From: Plantago ovata
Lineage: Eukaryota; Streptophyta; Magnoliopsida; Lamiales; Plantaginaceae
Assembly (NCBI GenBank): GCA_028274465.1
Contig: CM051455.1
Span: forward strand, 122,299,462-122,363,461
Length of the DNA: 64,000 nucleotides
Reading direction: 5' to 3'
In this document: positions 1-10,800 of the stretch, piece after piece
How positions within the stretch are numbered: the first letter of the stretch is position 1
Layout of the letters: every line of letters starts with the position of its first letter
Position numbers and translations under genes: made by a program
The notes under the pieces: model-generated
The model's database searches: none
Seen by the model: only the letters and a program-made list of their open reading frames with translations
What the model was told of the DNA's origin: nothing

Positions 1-1
1 T

Positions 2-694
2 ATGACAAGAGTACCTTATGCAAGTGCAGTTGGAAGTATTATGTATACTATGATTTGCTGCAGGCCAGATCTTGGATATGCTATGAGTGTTATCAACAGA
101 TACATGGGGAATCCTGGGAGAAGGCATTGGGATGTTGTGAAGGATGTTCTCAGATACTTAAGTGGCACAAGGATGATGGGACTAAGGTTCAAGAAAAGCA
201 ATGACTTGCAGAATCCATTGGTTGGATATGTGGATGCAGATTTTGCAGGGAACTTGAATGGAAGAAAGTCTATCAAAGGGTATGTGTTTACTTTGTTTGG
301 CACGACAGTTAGTTGGAAAGCAAGTCAGCAGTCTGTGGTTGCATTATCTACAACAGAGGCGGAGTTCATGGCTATCACTGAAGGAGTTAAGGAAGCTATC
401 TGGTTGGGTGGATTATTGAATGAGTTGGGTATCCAACAGGATTATGTGAATATTCACTGTGACAATCAAAGTGCTATTATGTTGACTAAGCATCATGTGT
501 ATCATGAAAGGACAAAACACATTGATGTAAGGTTTTTCTTCATCAGAGATATCATTGCCAAGGGAGTTGTGAAGATAAAAAAGATTCATACGTCGTTGAA
601 TACTTCAGATGCTATGACTAAGGCGCTTCGAGGACCAAAGTTCAGGTTTTTCCTGGAACTTGTGAGTGTCAAGACTTTGAGGGGGTCATCCTAA
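2..694 (+). CDS. copia RT C-terminus and RNase H (partial)
   Basis: This 230-residue open stretch is the end of a copia polyprotein. The connection region has SAVGSIMY and RPDLGYAM. RNase H follows, with YVDADFAGN (first acidic residue), the STTEAEFMA motif (catalytic Glu), HCDNQSAI (Asp) and ERTKHIDVRFFFIRD near the C-terminus. RNase H removes the RNA strand during cDNA synthesis inside the virus-like particle. The frame is open across the window. The part upstream lies outside it. Confidence 0.9.
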   Translation: MTRVPYASAVGSIMYTMICCRPDLGYAMSVINRYMGNPGRRHWDVVKDVLRYLSGTRMMGLRFKKSNDLQNPLVGYVDADFAGNLNGRKSIKGYVFTLFGTTVSWKASQQSVVALSTTEAEFMAITEGVKEAIWLGGLLNELGIQQDYVNIHCDNQSAIMLTKHHVYHERTKHIDVRFFFIRDIIAKGVVKIKKIHTSLNTSDAMTKALRGPKFRFFLELVSVKTLRGSS

Positions 695-865
695 CCGCAG
701 GGATGGAGCGGGGAGGCATCTTAACCTTAGAGGTGCATATGGGGGCGTATCTTAACCTTAGAGGTATATGGGACGTGTCTTAACCATAGAGATGCAAAGG
801 GGTGTGTCCTAACTTCAGGGATACAGAGGTCGTTGGTGTTGAGCTAAAGGTGGAGATTTGTGAGG

Positions 866-1386
866 TGTTATCTCAACAACTGTTTTCGAATGCAATCAGG
901 AAAAGGTAATTGTCTCCATTAGGAAATCAATTCCTATTTGAATTCAATTCCTATTCGAATTCCTTTAGGTATAGCTGCAAATTGAAGGCTATATAAAAGG
1001 GTGATTATTGCATGCTCATAACCAGATCTGGAGACATAACAACACAGCTTGAAGACCCGGTTCAACTACTTCGAAGGGTGATATTTTATAGATTATAGAT
1101 TCTAGATTTGAGAGACAGATTTGTTCTTGTTTCTTGCATACTGTTAGGGACTTGTAATTGTGATTGATATAATATAGTGGAAGCTGGTGATCTCCGTGGA
1201 CGTAGGTTATTTACAACCGAACCACGTTAAACTCTTGTGTCTTTCTTTGGTTTGCGTTCTTGCTCTGTTTTCTGTTTTGGTTGCTTGGGTGTGTGTTTGA
1301 TTGGTGCAGCTGGTTCTTGGTGGTTTAGTTGTGTTGTGAGCTTTTGTGATTAGGTATAATCGACTATTGTTGAATCGAACTCAACA
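866..1386 (+). repeat. 3' LTR of the Tork-type element
   Basis: It starts TGTTATCTCAACAA and ends CTCAACA, so it has the TG...CA ends expected of an LTR. A purine-rich tract (about 846-860) precedes it. A TATA-like box (atataaaa, 991-998) lies where an LTR promoter would be. The partner LTR is outside the window, so no target duplication can be tested. Confidence 0.75.
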
Positions 1387-2392
1387 AATCAAAACGGACA
1401 TGAGGTATTCCTAAACTTAAATTTATTGTCTGCTTTGGAACTGATTTAGTGGTATTTTTTTGCTTTCGGTTGTCGCAATTTTTGTTAATTATGAATGATT
1501 TTGTTACTATTTGCTCTATTTTTGCATAAAATAGCGGTGTCAAATTATGTTATGTGGAAGAAGTAATGCATGGAGTGATTTTTGACTAGCCTTGATTGAA
1601 AACTACACTAGTTTTTATCTATCCAGTATCCTGTTATTACTATTTTAGTCATTTGAGTTATTTCAATGTGGTGTTCATATGTTTGCTTATTGCAGTTTCG
1701 AATTGATTGAAGGAAATGTGGTTCTAGTCTTTCTAGTCTTCTATCTTGTAATTCCTTTCTTTGGTTGAGCTATAAAATTTTAAGTCATATAGATTCTTTT
1801 GGTGGTTGAAGTGTTCTTTACAATACATGCTACTATGCCAGAAAGAATAGCTCTGATCAGGATGCAAGAGGAATCTATTCAATAATTCAAATCTACATAC
1901 ATGCATATATATACTGTTAAAGAAGATGAAAAGTGATTCAATTAAAGTGGGTGTTATTTTATTGGTTTCTTTTTCATTCTAAGCTTTCGTCGGGCAAAAG
2001 GAAACGTGGTGGGCAAGAGTAGTATTTGATTTAACTAATTGCTTGGTTGAGCTGAGAAAATGTAACATCTGTTGCTTCGTTTCTACCTGAAGTGATCTTT
2101 TTCAATAATTATTTGACCGAGTTGATTGATCAATATATTACTTGGTAGACGGTGACAGAATGAGAATGACAGATGATGGTTACATAATCATTTCCAGGAA
2201 GAACAGTACTACTACTATATGACCATCTCTACAGTTTTTCAAGGTCAAGCATCCTGCAGGCCGGCTTTTAACCTTGTTTTCACATTCAGATTGTCCTTTT
2301 TAAAAATTTGAACTGTTTGTAGAAGGTTCTTAGGTCATGTTTCTAGCAGATTTTGCCGCGGTTTACTACTGCTAAGTGTTTGACAAGCAGTT
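1387..2392. other. no gene seen
   Basis: This AT-rich DNA lies between the Tork LTR and the kinase fragment. No long frame, RNA gene or terminal repeat is visible. It may be intron or upstream DNA of the decayed kinase gene, but I found no kinase homology in it. Confidence 0.5.
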
Positions 2393-2789
2393 GTGGGAGA
2401 TTCTGGTCTAGCAAAGCTATTAGATCCTAGAGTATCACATGTGACGACTGCAGTACGTGGTACCATTGGACATATTGCACCTAGTCAATCTTCTGAGAAA
2501 ACAGATGTTTTCGGATTTTACATACTGATTTTAGAGCTCATAACCGTACAGAAGGCGTTGGATGCTGCAAATGGCCAGGTTCAGAAAGGAATGATCCTTG
2601 ACTGGGTAATTCGTCTCTCCCTCAACATTCAGCTCTTGTCTAAAGCATTTGACCTTCAGATATTTACCAACTTGTTAAATCACACAGGTCAAAACTTTGC
2701 ATGAGAGAAATGACTGGAAGACCTAATTGATAAAAATCTGAAAGGGTGCTTCGATGCAGATGAGTTAGAAATGGTTGTGGAAATGTATT
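2393..2789 (+). pseudogene. fragment of an NIK-type LRR receptor kinase gene
   Basis: The first exon piece reads [35 protein letters not shown] and LELIT. This is the activation segment and following helices of an LRR-II (NIK/SERK group) receptor kinase. The DFG aspartate-phenylalanine-glycine is DSG here, and the usual EYLSTG after GHIAP is missing. After DW (2605) a GT donor at 2606 and an AG acceptor at 2687 define an intron at the place NIK genes have one. Exon two continues VKTLHERND, then a shifted frame gives LEDLIDKNLKG and DADELEMVVEM. Homology stops where the solo LTR sits. The ATP-binding lobe and extracellular part are absent, so it cannot encode a kinase. What is seen is the motif order and the intron. 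The NIK assignment is from family knowledge. Confidence 0.85.
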
Positions 2790-2794
2790 TGAGT

Positions 2795-4660
2795 TGAAAG
2801 TATGTATGTTCTAGAGACAACCATTTGCAAGATGATATGTACTTAGATCATATTCAGTTTATTATTATTTATATTGCATATTAATTGGCTCTACATCTTT
2901 GGATTATTTATTTGGTTGTTTTAAGATAATTCTATAAGATGTTCCCATGGACTATATGTTATTACCAAATGTGTGAGAACTTGGATGACAGAACATAAGT
3001 CCTAAGATAGTCCCAATCGAGGTCATTGAGATTTGGGATATCAATGACGCACGTTAAAGATTGGCATGCGATCTGCATCATATTTTTAGAGGAATGTAGT
3101 GACTCTCACAACTACGAATAACTTGTTCATTCATGATGGATGCATGATACACCTTAGAGGGTGTTGACTGACCCACCGATAAACCGTTTGATTAATTCTA
3201 TTAATGTGTCTACGGAAGTATCGGTGTGTAAGGTAATTAACAGTCCTTTGACTTGAGGTCAATACTGACTACATGTGTGGAACAATATATCTTGACCATG
3301 ACCAATGCTTGCACTCCACTTGGGGTAGATACGGCATGCGTTGGATATATTATGAAGCACATGGGAGTAGTAGTTGAACCAAGATAGAATTCATTCCTCG
3401 CAATAGACATTGGAGAGAATACTTTACATCTCATAGTTAGGTTGATCGTTAGTCATTGGCCAATGCGTTACGATATATTCAAAATGGTGTTTGGATATGA
3501 TCGAAGATCAACTAACAAGAATGAGAAAGAAATGAATAAGTTATTGGAACGGACACGATATCAAGTTCTAGACTTATTCGAGTATTCGAGAATGAAGGGA
3601 CTATATTAGCCTTACACTAAAGGTGATTTGTATATCCTTACAAACGTCCGTATATATTAATGTCGTCGGGTAAATCGTCTAGGAGTTTCACCGTGAACCT
3701 AATTAGATTAGTGGTTAGTATATAAGGCCCTACGGGTCACACTACATGATTAGTACTCTACCAAATCGGGATTATGAATAAATAGATATTAATTAGATTA
3801 ATATTATTTATTATTGAATAAATAAATATTAATTAGATTAATATTATTTATTATAAAATGTGAATAATTTAATTGGGTCAAATTAGATTTGGACAGTTAA
3901 AAGCAAGTGTAGTAATTGGACCAAATTTGATTTGGACATCAAATACAAGTTGGGCCGAAATTGGATGAGAGGGAGGAGATGAGAGCTGGGCCTCAGAGAG
4001 GCAGTGCACGCGCCCGAATGAACTGTTTCGGGCGCGTGCTGTGCACGCGCCCGATAGCTTTGAAAGGGGTGGGGACTTGGTCCCCACCTTTTGTCCACTT
4101 TCTCTTCTCTTACTCTCTCTCTCCATCCGGGTCCCACTAATTGATGAGGTAGTTTTGTCTTGTTAATGCTTTAAAATGCAAATAGAAGGATTGAGTTAAT
4201 ATACGTAATATTACTATTTCCTCTCCACAAGAAGACAGAACACACCTCATCTAATTTTTGTCTTCTTTCAGAAAGAAACAAAAATAAGTACACACTTGTT
4301 TTATCATAAATATCATCCTGATTCTTTTGAAAGAGTTTCCTAGCACTCTACGGTAGACGAAACTCTGTGGATACCGAGGTCAAGGATTTCAAGCTGGAGA
4401 ATACGGATTGGGACTTGCTAGGCGAGGAGCTTGAAGATTTGGAGCTCACTGAAGACTACGATCGTGAGTTCGCAGAGGAGGAGATCGAGGAGCAACAATT
4501 GGATTTTGCTGAACAAACTGACGAGGAGAAGGAATTGCTTAATCTGTAAGATTTTTCTCCTCTACGTATCACATGTTAAATAATCGTTATCAAGATAGGT
4601 CGTAAAATTTTCGAAATTCCGCTGCGTATGCTTAGAGCAAAACGACCCTATATTCCTACA
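2795..4660 (+). repeat. solo LTR of an Angela-like copia family
   Basis: The ends are TG (2795) and CCTACA (4660), flanked by an exact 5-bp duplication TGAGT at 2790-2794 and 4661-4665. The interior matches the LTRs near 15373 and 21367-23342: the start (ctagagaca), the phrase aggccctayggg near the middle, the phrase gataccragg (about 4370), and the end (aaattccgctg then tac/taca). No internal region is attached, so it is a solo LTR left by recombination. A 60-codon acidic frame at 4367-4549 belongs to the LTR and is not a separate gene. Confidence 0.88.
3776..3855. repeat. two tandem copies of a 40-bp AT-rich unit
   Basis: Unit one (3776-3815) and unit two (3816-3855) begin gaataaatarata and differ at two positions. 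The repeat lies inside the solo LTR. The related LTR has comparable AT-rich repetition near 22380-22500. Confidence 0.85.
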
Positions 4661-4665
4661 TGAGT

Positions 4666-5059
4666 TAGGTTTGTTAACAAACGTAACATACATAAAGCCT
4701 GAATAAAAAGAGATAATTGATGTTTATGTTCAATAGTTCTCTGGTGTATTACTATTACCAGACCTGGTCGATCTGGATAACAAATTTCTTCGCCACCAAA
4801 CCTTTTTTAAGTGTGAGAAACCAAGAAACCAAATAGACAATGATCCTTCAGATGGATTCCAAGAATGGAAGTTACGGTATCCATCTTCATTGTATTTTTT
4901 TCATTATCTTTGATGAGAAAGTGCCTGTCGGAATAGTGTTGAACGCAAATAGTGAACAAAGTATACTTTAAACTTTAAAGCCAATTAGACGAGGGAGGGA
5001 CTAGTTCAGGTAAAGTGAAGTTGAAGAAATAGAAAGAGACTAGTTTTACAACAACACCT
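4666..5059. other. no gene seen
   Basis: This is host-type DNA between the solo LTR and the MULE. No coding frame or repeat end is convincing. Confidence 0.5.
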
Positions 5060-5069
5060 GAGCTGATTC

Positions 5070-5125
5070 GGGAGAATTGCAGAATTGGTCCTCTAAGTGG
5101 AGGTCCTCTGCGTTTTTGGTCCTCT
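5070..5125 (+). repeat. left terminal inverted repeat of MULE 1
   Basis: It begins GGGAGAATTGCAGAATTGG and holds the phrase gtggaggtcctctgcg, which is shared exactly with the right end in inverse orientation. The 10 bases just outside match those beyond the right repeat at nine positions. Confidence 0.93.
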
Positions 5126-5396
5126 GTTTTGGCCAAACGGCCGGTCCTATATGGTGAAATACGTATATACGGTATGAGGTGGAGCTGAGTTGGACCTGGA
5201 GATGGAGTGAGGTGGATTGAGCTGGACGAATTGGGCATGGACGAACTCAATTGTTGTCCTTTGAAGCGCGAACCGACGAATTAGCACGATTAGCTTATTT
5301 TAAATACGCATCCCGTTTTTCCCCAAATCAGATAACTCAAACCCTAAATTTAATTTCACCTCTCAATTCTCTTCGTCTGATAAACCCTAAGGCAAA

Positions 5397-6046
5397 ATGA
5401 GTACTTCATCGTGGAATTCTTGGATGCCTAAGTCGTCGCTGTCATCTGAAAGTGGGTCGAAGGTCCATTACTGTGACTGCAATGTTCGAGCTTGTCTAGT
5501 GAAGTGCGGTAATGCCAAAGATCCGTTAAGGAGGTATTGGGTCTGTGGGTTCTCTTCGAATCCGGTAATTCTCGTTCCTTGGCCTATGTTTTCTTCGATT
5601 TACTTAGTTTGCACGTGTTTACAATTTTCCAGTTTGTTGTGCTCTGTTTTCATGTGTGAATTTTGTATTTAATGTTCTAGGCTGTTCCTCATTGTGAGTA
5701 CGATTTCTGGGAGGATCATGAGTTGAATGATTACTATAACAATTACATAATTAGTAGTTGGAGTAAGGACATGCAGTTGACTATGGAGATTAGGGAGTTT
5801 AGGAACAAGTCTCATGCTCTTGCAGGGGAATTAGTACTAAAAAATAAGCAATTGGCTTTTTTAGAGAACAAGATTGATGCTTATGAAATTGAAAGGCTCC
5901 AGGATGATAAGGAGATTGCTTTGTTGATGAAAGAGCTTGCTAGTAGTGTGCATGGTAAGGACAAGAATAAGATTAGGGATGGAAGAATGGCAGAAGTGAT
6001 GAAATTGAATGCTACAGTTGTGAAGATGAACAAAGAAATGGAGTAG
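5397..6046 (+). CDS. GRF zinc-finger protein carried by MULE 1, truncated
   Basis: Two exons (5397-5564 and 5681-6046, GT at 5565 and AG at 5680) encode 177 residues. The first half has a GRF-type zinc finger: CDCN, a Lys/Arg-rich middle (NAKDPLRRYWVCGF), then PHCEYDFWED. GRF fingers bind single-stranded nucleic acid in known proteins. The second half is a long charged coiled-coil-like helix (KNKQLAFLENKIDAYE, LQDDKEIALLMKEL). The frame ends at TAG (6044-6046). The same frame continues for about 25 codons to 6123 and would encode a hydrophobic segment (GCIGVLVGLVTLCVL), so the stop probably removes a membrane anchor. The gene lies just inside the left inverted repeat. MULE 2 has a related gene in the same place. 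Its role in transposition is unknown. Confidence 0.75.
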
Positions 6047-6663
6047 AAGTTGGCTATAGGCATGGGGTGCATTGGTGTTTTGGTTGGCTTGGTGACTTTG
6101 TGTGTGCTGAAGATGGTGATCTAGTGTTAGGAATTAGTACTATGTAATAGGATAACAATCTGGCTTTTGAACTAGTATGTAGTAGGATTGTTGTGTGTTT
6201 TGGAGTATTTTGGATCACAGTTTTAGCCGTTTTTGTGTGTTGTGAATGTGTAAAAACTGTGTTCCAAGTTATCCATGTAAGATTGGCAGAATCATAAATA
6301 AAACTAATGTCCATTTTCACTTTCAAGACTTCATGTACTTCATTGTTATTTACTTTATTTGTTACTTTATTTACCGCTTTGCGATTTACTTTATTTACTA
6401 CTTTGAAGTTGACTTTGTGTTAGTTGTATTTATTCAATTGGTTTATTATTAGTTAAACAAATGACTGTAAAATAAGGAAATTAGTGACTGTAAATGTACT
6501 GTAAAATAAAAACACACATGCAAGGGAGCTAAATTAAAAAGTAGACTTCATTTCATAGATAATAACCATTAGACTTCATTACATACGCAATTGAAAGTAC
6601 TTGACCATAGAAACTTAAACTACTTGACCATAAACAGAACTTAAACTACTAGTACCACTTGCT

Positions 6664-7200
6664 TCAGACATTTCCAGCTTCAAGCTTGTTGATGAGAGCC
6701 CCCAAGAACCTGTAGACATGGTCCATGAATTCATTGTGATGCTTCACATACTTCTCCCTGAGCTGCACCACCAGATCACTAGTATCTTGACTGATTTCTG
6801 GGTGCTCATGGCCAACAATTCCCAGCCAAGCAAAGAAATCAGCAACTTGCCACAGTTGTCCATTTGCATGGCGATTGCTGTAGTGATCATGCTTCCTCAT
6901 GATGCGGAGCTTGGTGCGTAGAGTTGGATGGGTAATGAACACTCCAGTGGAAGAGTAAGTACCTGAACTACAAAAGGGAATAAGATCATGCATAGAAAAA
7001 AAAAAAAAAAGAAATCTGTAAAATAGAAAAAGAAGCTTTTACTTGATTCCAATTTGCAGATACACCTTTCTGCGGTTTTCAATCTCCCTTCCAAGCCTGG
7101 AAGAGTAGTTCTCGTCGTCTTGCTCCAAGCCTGGCATGTGTTGGTGAGTCACCCTACTAGAACCCCTGCTGCTAACTCAGGATTGAGCAGACCTTGCCAT
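6664..7200 (-). pseudogene. small two-exon MULE gene of unknown function
   Basis: Reading on the minus strand, exon one runs 7200-7043 (MARSAQS, later MPGLEQDDENYSSRLGREIE and YLQIGI). A GT donor is at 7042 and an AG acceptor at 6968. Exon two runs 6967-6664 and encodes SSTGVFITHPTL, MRKHDHYSNRHANGQLW, VADFFAWLGIVGHEHPEI and ends LGALINKLEAGNV. The first exon has a TGA at codon eight, so either the gene is broken or translation starts at the later Met (MPGLEQ). The intron holds a 14-A run. I do not recognise a domain. The protein is about 150 residues, charged, and has no membrane segment. It sits tail to tail with the GRF gene, a typical place for a MULE accessory gene. Confidence 0.6.
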
Positions 7201-7274
7201 TTTTTTCACTCTTTTTTTTTTTCTCCGTTGGTTGTTTGGTGTGAGCTAATGAAAGGCACAAGGGGGTATTTATA

Positions 7275-7830
7275 GTAGGTAAAAAGGCCTGGGAGAGAGT
7301 AACTTGTAGTGCATGCATTGGGTAAATTTATTAGTGTGAAATTAATTGAGTTACTTGGGAGAGTAAAAGACACAAACTCACTCCATTGGTTACATAGGGC
7401 TGCCTAGTGGTGTGTGATGGGATTTTTTCAGTGTAAATATTGTTAGGGAATATATGGAAGTAATGATTACAATTTTGCATTATGAAGGTGCATTAATCAA
7501 GGCTCTATTGTCACAACTACCTTGAAATGAACTTATTACATAAATAAAATAACATAACAACCCTATGCTAAATCCAACCAAAAATTCTGACATTTATAAC
7601 CATACAATACCAGAAAAGCAAATGCATACATGTCCAGAAATTCAAATTCAATACATGTCCAGAAATTCATCCATATTCATGGTTGCTATGTTATTTTGAC
7701 ACAAAACCAAGCCTTGTCAAAATAACCACACCGTAGCATACATAAAGACCAACAAAATAAGCAACCTGACCATCCAAACTTAAAGGGACATGATTTAATA
7801 GCTCAAATAAATTAAAAACAACAACTAGTC
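7275..7830. other. no gene seen
   Basis: This is AT-rich DNA between the small gene and the 3' end of the transposase gene. It should contain the promoter of the small gene and the transcript end of the transposase gene. No clear site can be singled out. Confidence 0.4.
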
Positions 7831-10800
7831 CTACTTGTTAGAGTTCTTAGCACATTTCTTCTTCTCTTGCTCTTTTGTTTTCTTCTTTGCATTGATGTTG
7901 GATAGGACCTCACCAATCTTGTTAAGGGAAATATACTTCTTCCCACTTGGACTAGTGAATGCAGGTCCAACACTTGAATCTTGCTGGGATTGAACCAAAG
8001 ATGGTGTTGTCAAGCCTGAGATAGTGTCAACATGTGCCCTTGAAACCTTTGCAAATGAAGCTTTGCCCAGCAGTAGTTGTTGGTGATTTCTAGGGGGCTC
8101 TAGATAAGTAGGAGGTTCACTCAATAGGCCTTGATCATTCCCTTGATACCAAAGTAAGACAGGTTCTTCACCGGCTAAATCCCACACTTCATCACCAAAT
8201 TGACCCTATACAATTATAGCATCATATTAATATTGTGACATACTTGAATGCATATATAACTAGTAATAAAGGACTGTAAAATAACCTTGGACTTCTTTCT
8301 TGGTGGTTTCTTAGGAGCACACTGAGAGGCCTGTGTGTGAAGCACATCAACCACATCATTATCTAAATTAATCACCTACATATCAAACATCAACTACATC
8401 TTTATCTAACATTGCATAACTAAATTTATTAAACTGAATTGCCAGAGTTAAAGTAGATACCTGAGCTTTGTTTATCCTCTGCTTTGACAAAAGTTGAGCT
8501 AGAGTTTTATCCTCATCTGATGGGATTTCTGTGATCACAGGTGCACTATCATTCACAGAACCACTTGCATTTTCAGTCACATGTTCACTCACATTCTGGT
8601 CAGGCATTGGTTCACTAGCATTTTCATTGTTAACTCCATCTCCCATAGCAGGGTTCATGAAATATATATTCCTCAAAGTCCCTTGCCATTGTGATGAAGC
8701 GAGATTGTCAGACTCAATTAATCAAATAAATTTGTTTTTAGCCAAAGGCAATTCACAACTACAACGAAAACCAAGGCACGTAGTGTAGAAGTAAAATAAC
8801 CTCGAGTGTCGATCTCTAAGGACTATACCTAGCTTTATCTAATTTAACTTAAACTATGAACTCAACAAACGACTTAGCACAGATTTTCTTATCAATAATA
8901 ATGGAAGTTAGCGATAGTATGATCATTCAAAGCATTAGGTTAATAATCATGCATGAAGTACTTGAACGTTTGCATAGAAATCTAAGATCATGAATTGTCG
9001 AATGTGTTCCGTTCAATTCAACACTACGAAGATAGAGGGCTTAGATAGATCAAAGAAATAAAGCAATAAGTCAAGTCTGAATCGCGTTACAACCACTCAT
9101 GCATAATTAAGAACCCTAGCTAAGAAATCACATACTATCACCACAAATAGATTTAGCTACTCATAGATAAATTGCAGTCAACAAGAATCAAAACAAGATT
9201 GAATGAAAACATGTTGAAAGAAATAAATAAAAGTAGAAAAATCGTGAGATACAATGTTACCAACGAAGGTTGTCAATCTCCGAAGAATTGCTAACTCACA
9301 AGCAAGAATTGATAAACAACGAGGTCCAATTGCTATGCTTAATCCTCCAAATTGATAAGAAAAAGAGTCTCCTATGCTAAGAATTTCCAGAACAGGCTCT
9401 GGAGAATTTGTCTCTCAAAATAATATGAAAAGGTATGAAAAACGTAGAGAATGGACAAACATATATATAGCTGTCGGAAACGCACGGGGCGAACCACCCC
9501 AGACGCCGGGCGATTCGCCTGGTGCGGGGCGATTCGTCCCACGTCCCAGGCGATTCGCCTGGGAGTTCCAGATCGACTTCAGCGAGATTTTAGTCTTCTT
9601 TTCCTTTTCGGACTCGGATTTTTTCCTTCTAGTGACCTTTTAGCCTTGAAACTCGTCCCCTAGGCCTCAAATCTCATCCGGAACCTTCTAGATACTCCAC
9701 GAATGTCCTCGAAATACCAAAACCTCGTCCACTTCATCAATATTTCCCATAAAAACATGTTTTTCACCTAAAACATGAAAAATGCAAAGAAAAGGGAAAC
9801 GTGACACTATTCTAATAAAATGCACTAAAATATAAGCTAAATTAACCTAGAGGATAGCTAAATTGGTGAAAAAGACTCGAATGAAAGTGTAAAATACACG
9901 TTCATCACATTGCATCATCATCATCTATCTCATCAGTGGAATAGCCCATATCATCTCTCATCATCCTGTTACAATGGTTGATGTTATGACCCCCTTCCTT
10001 ACAATAGGAACAATGAATGGTGAACAAGTTTCTCTTAGCCTTAGTAGCTCTCTTTCCCTTTGCTTTTTTTGAAGCAGGCCCCTCATTTTCACCTCTTCTC
10101 CTACTTGTTGTGGGTCTGCCCTTCTTCTTCATCATACTTGGTGGCATAGGTGGGATGAAAAATATCTCACCCCACATTTCCCACCATCAATACCATAAAT
10201 TGCACCACTGTAAACTTTGTGGTACGTTTCAACATGGTAGCAGGGGTGAACAAAAGACTTAGCATCCAAGCCTCTTTTCCTAATAGCACTAAGAGCATTC
10301 TTACAAGGGAGACCAGTTAATTGCCACCTTCTGCAAGTGCAAGTGTGCTCACTCAAGACCATATTGTAAGTAGTGGAGTCAAAGCCTTGGATTATAAAAT
10401 GATTATCATCACACTTGTTTGTAATACAGTCCCTAATCCTACCCATGTGCTTGTTAAACTTGAACTTTGGAGCAGGACAGAACAATCCTTTCCAATGTTC
10501 TATAGCCCAATCTCTGTTCTTCTGCAACCTCTTCATCAAACCCTCCCTGATCCACTCCAACATTGTAAGGATTGGTTTCTTCCTAGCTTTTAGAATCATC
10601 TTGTTGTATGATTCACAGTTATTGTTCATGGTTTGATCACACTTTGTATGTGTGTCACAGTGACTTTTAGTCCATCCTTGTGGAGCCTTGCTTGCCAACC
10701 AATTGTATGCTCTCATATCGAGTCTCTGCATCTCTTTCATAGCCTTCCTCCAATGTCCATCTCGTGTTGCATTGGCAGCCTTGTATAAAGCATATTTGAA

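Larger units (their letters stand above)
1..1386 (+). mobile_element. 3' part of a Tork-type Ty1/copia retrotransposon
   Basis: The window opens inside a copia element. The end of the reverse transcriptase and the RNase H are followed by about 170 bp of non-coding sequence with short repeated phrases (ctta-accttagaggt and variants, 700-800), a purine-rich tract (about 846-860) and a TG...CA long terminal repeat. The element continues to the left of the window, so its 5' LTR, age and completeness cannot be judged. The Tork assignment rests on the protein style (VPYASAVGSIMY, NPGRRHW, YLSGT) and the short LTR of about 520 bp. Confidence 0.85.

Noticed and set aside
4367-4549. 60-codon acidic gene
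   Set aside because: It lies wholly inside a solo LTR and has a non-coding counterpart in the related LTR near 23070.
4930-4960. Similarity of gtgttgaacgcaaatag to the F-box pseudogene end at 14200
   Set aside because: A 17-base match with one mismatch is expected by chance several times in a window of this size.
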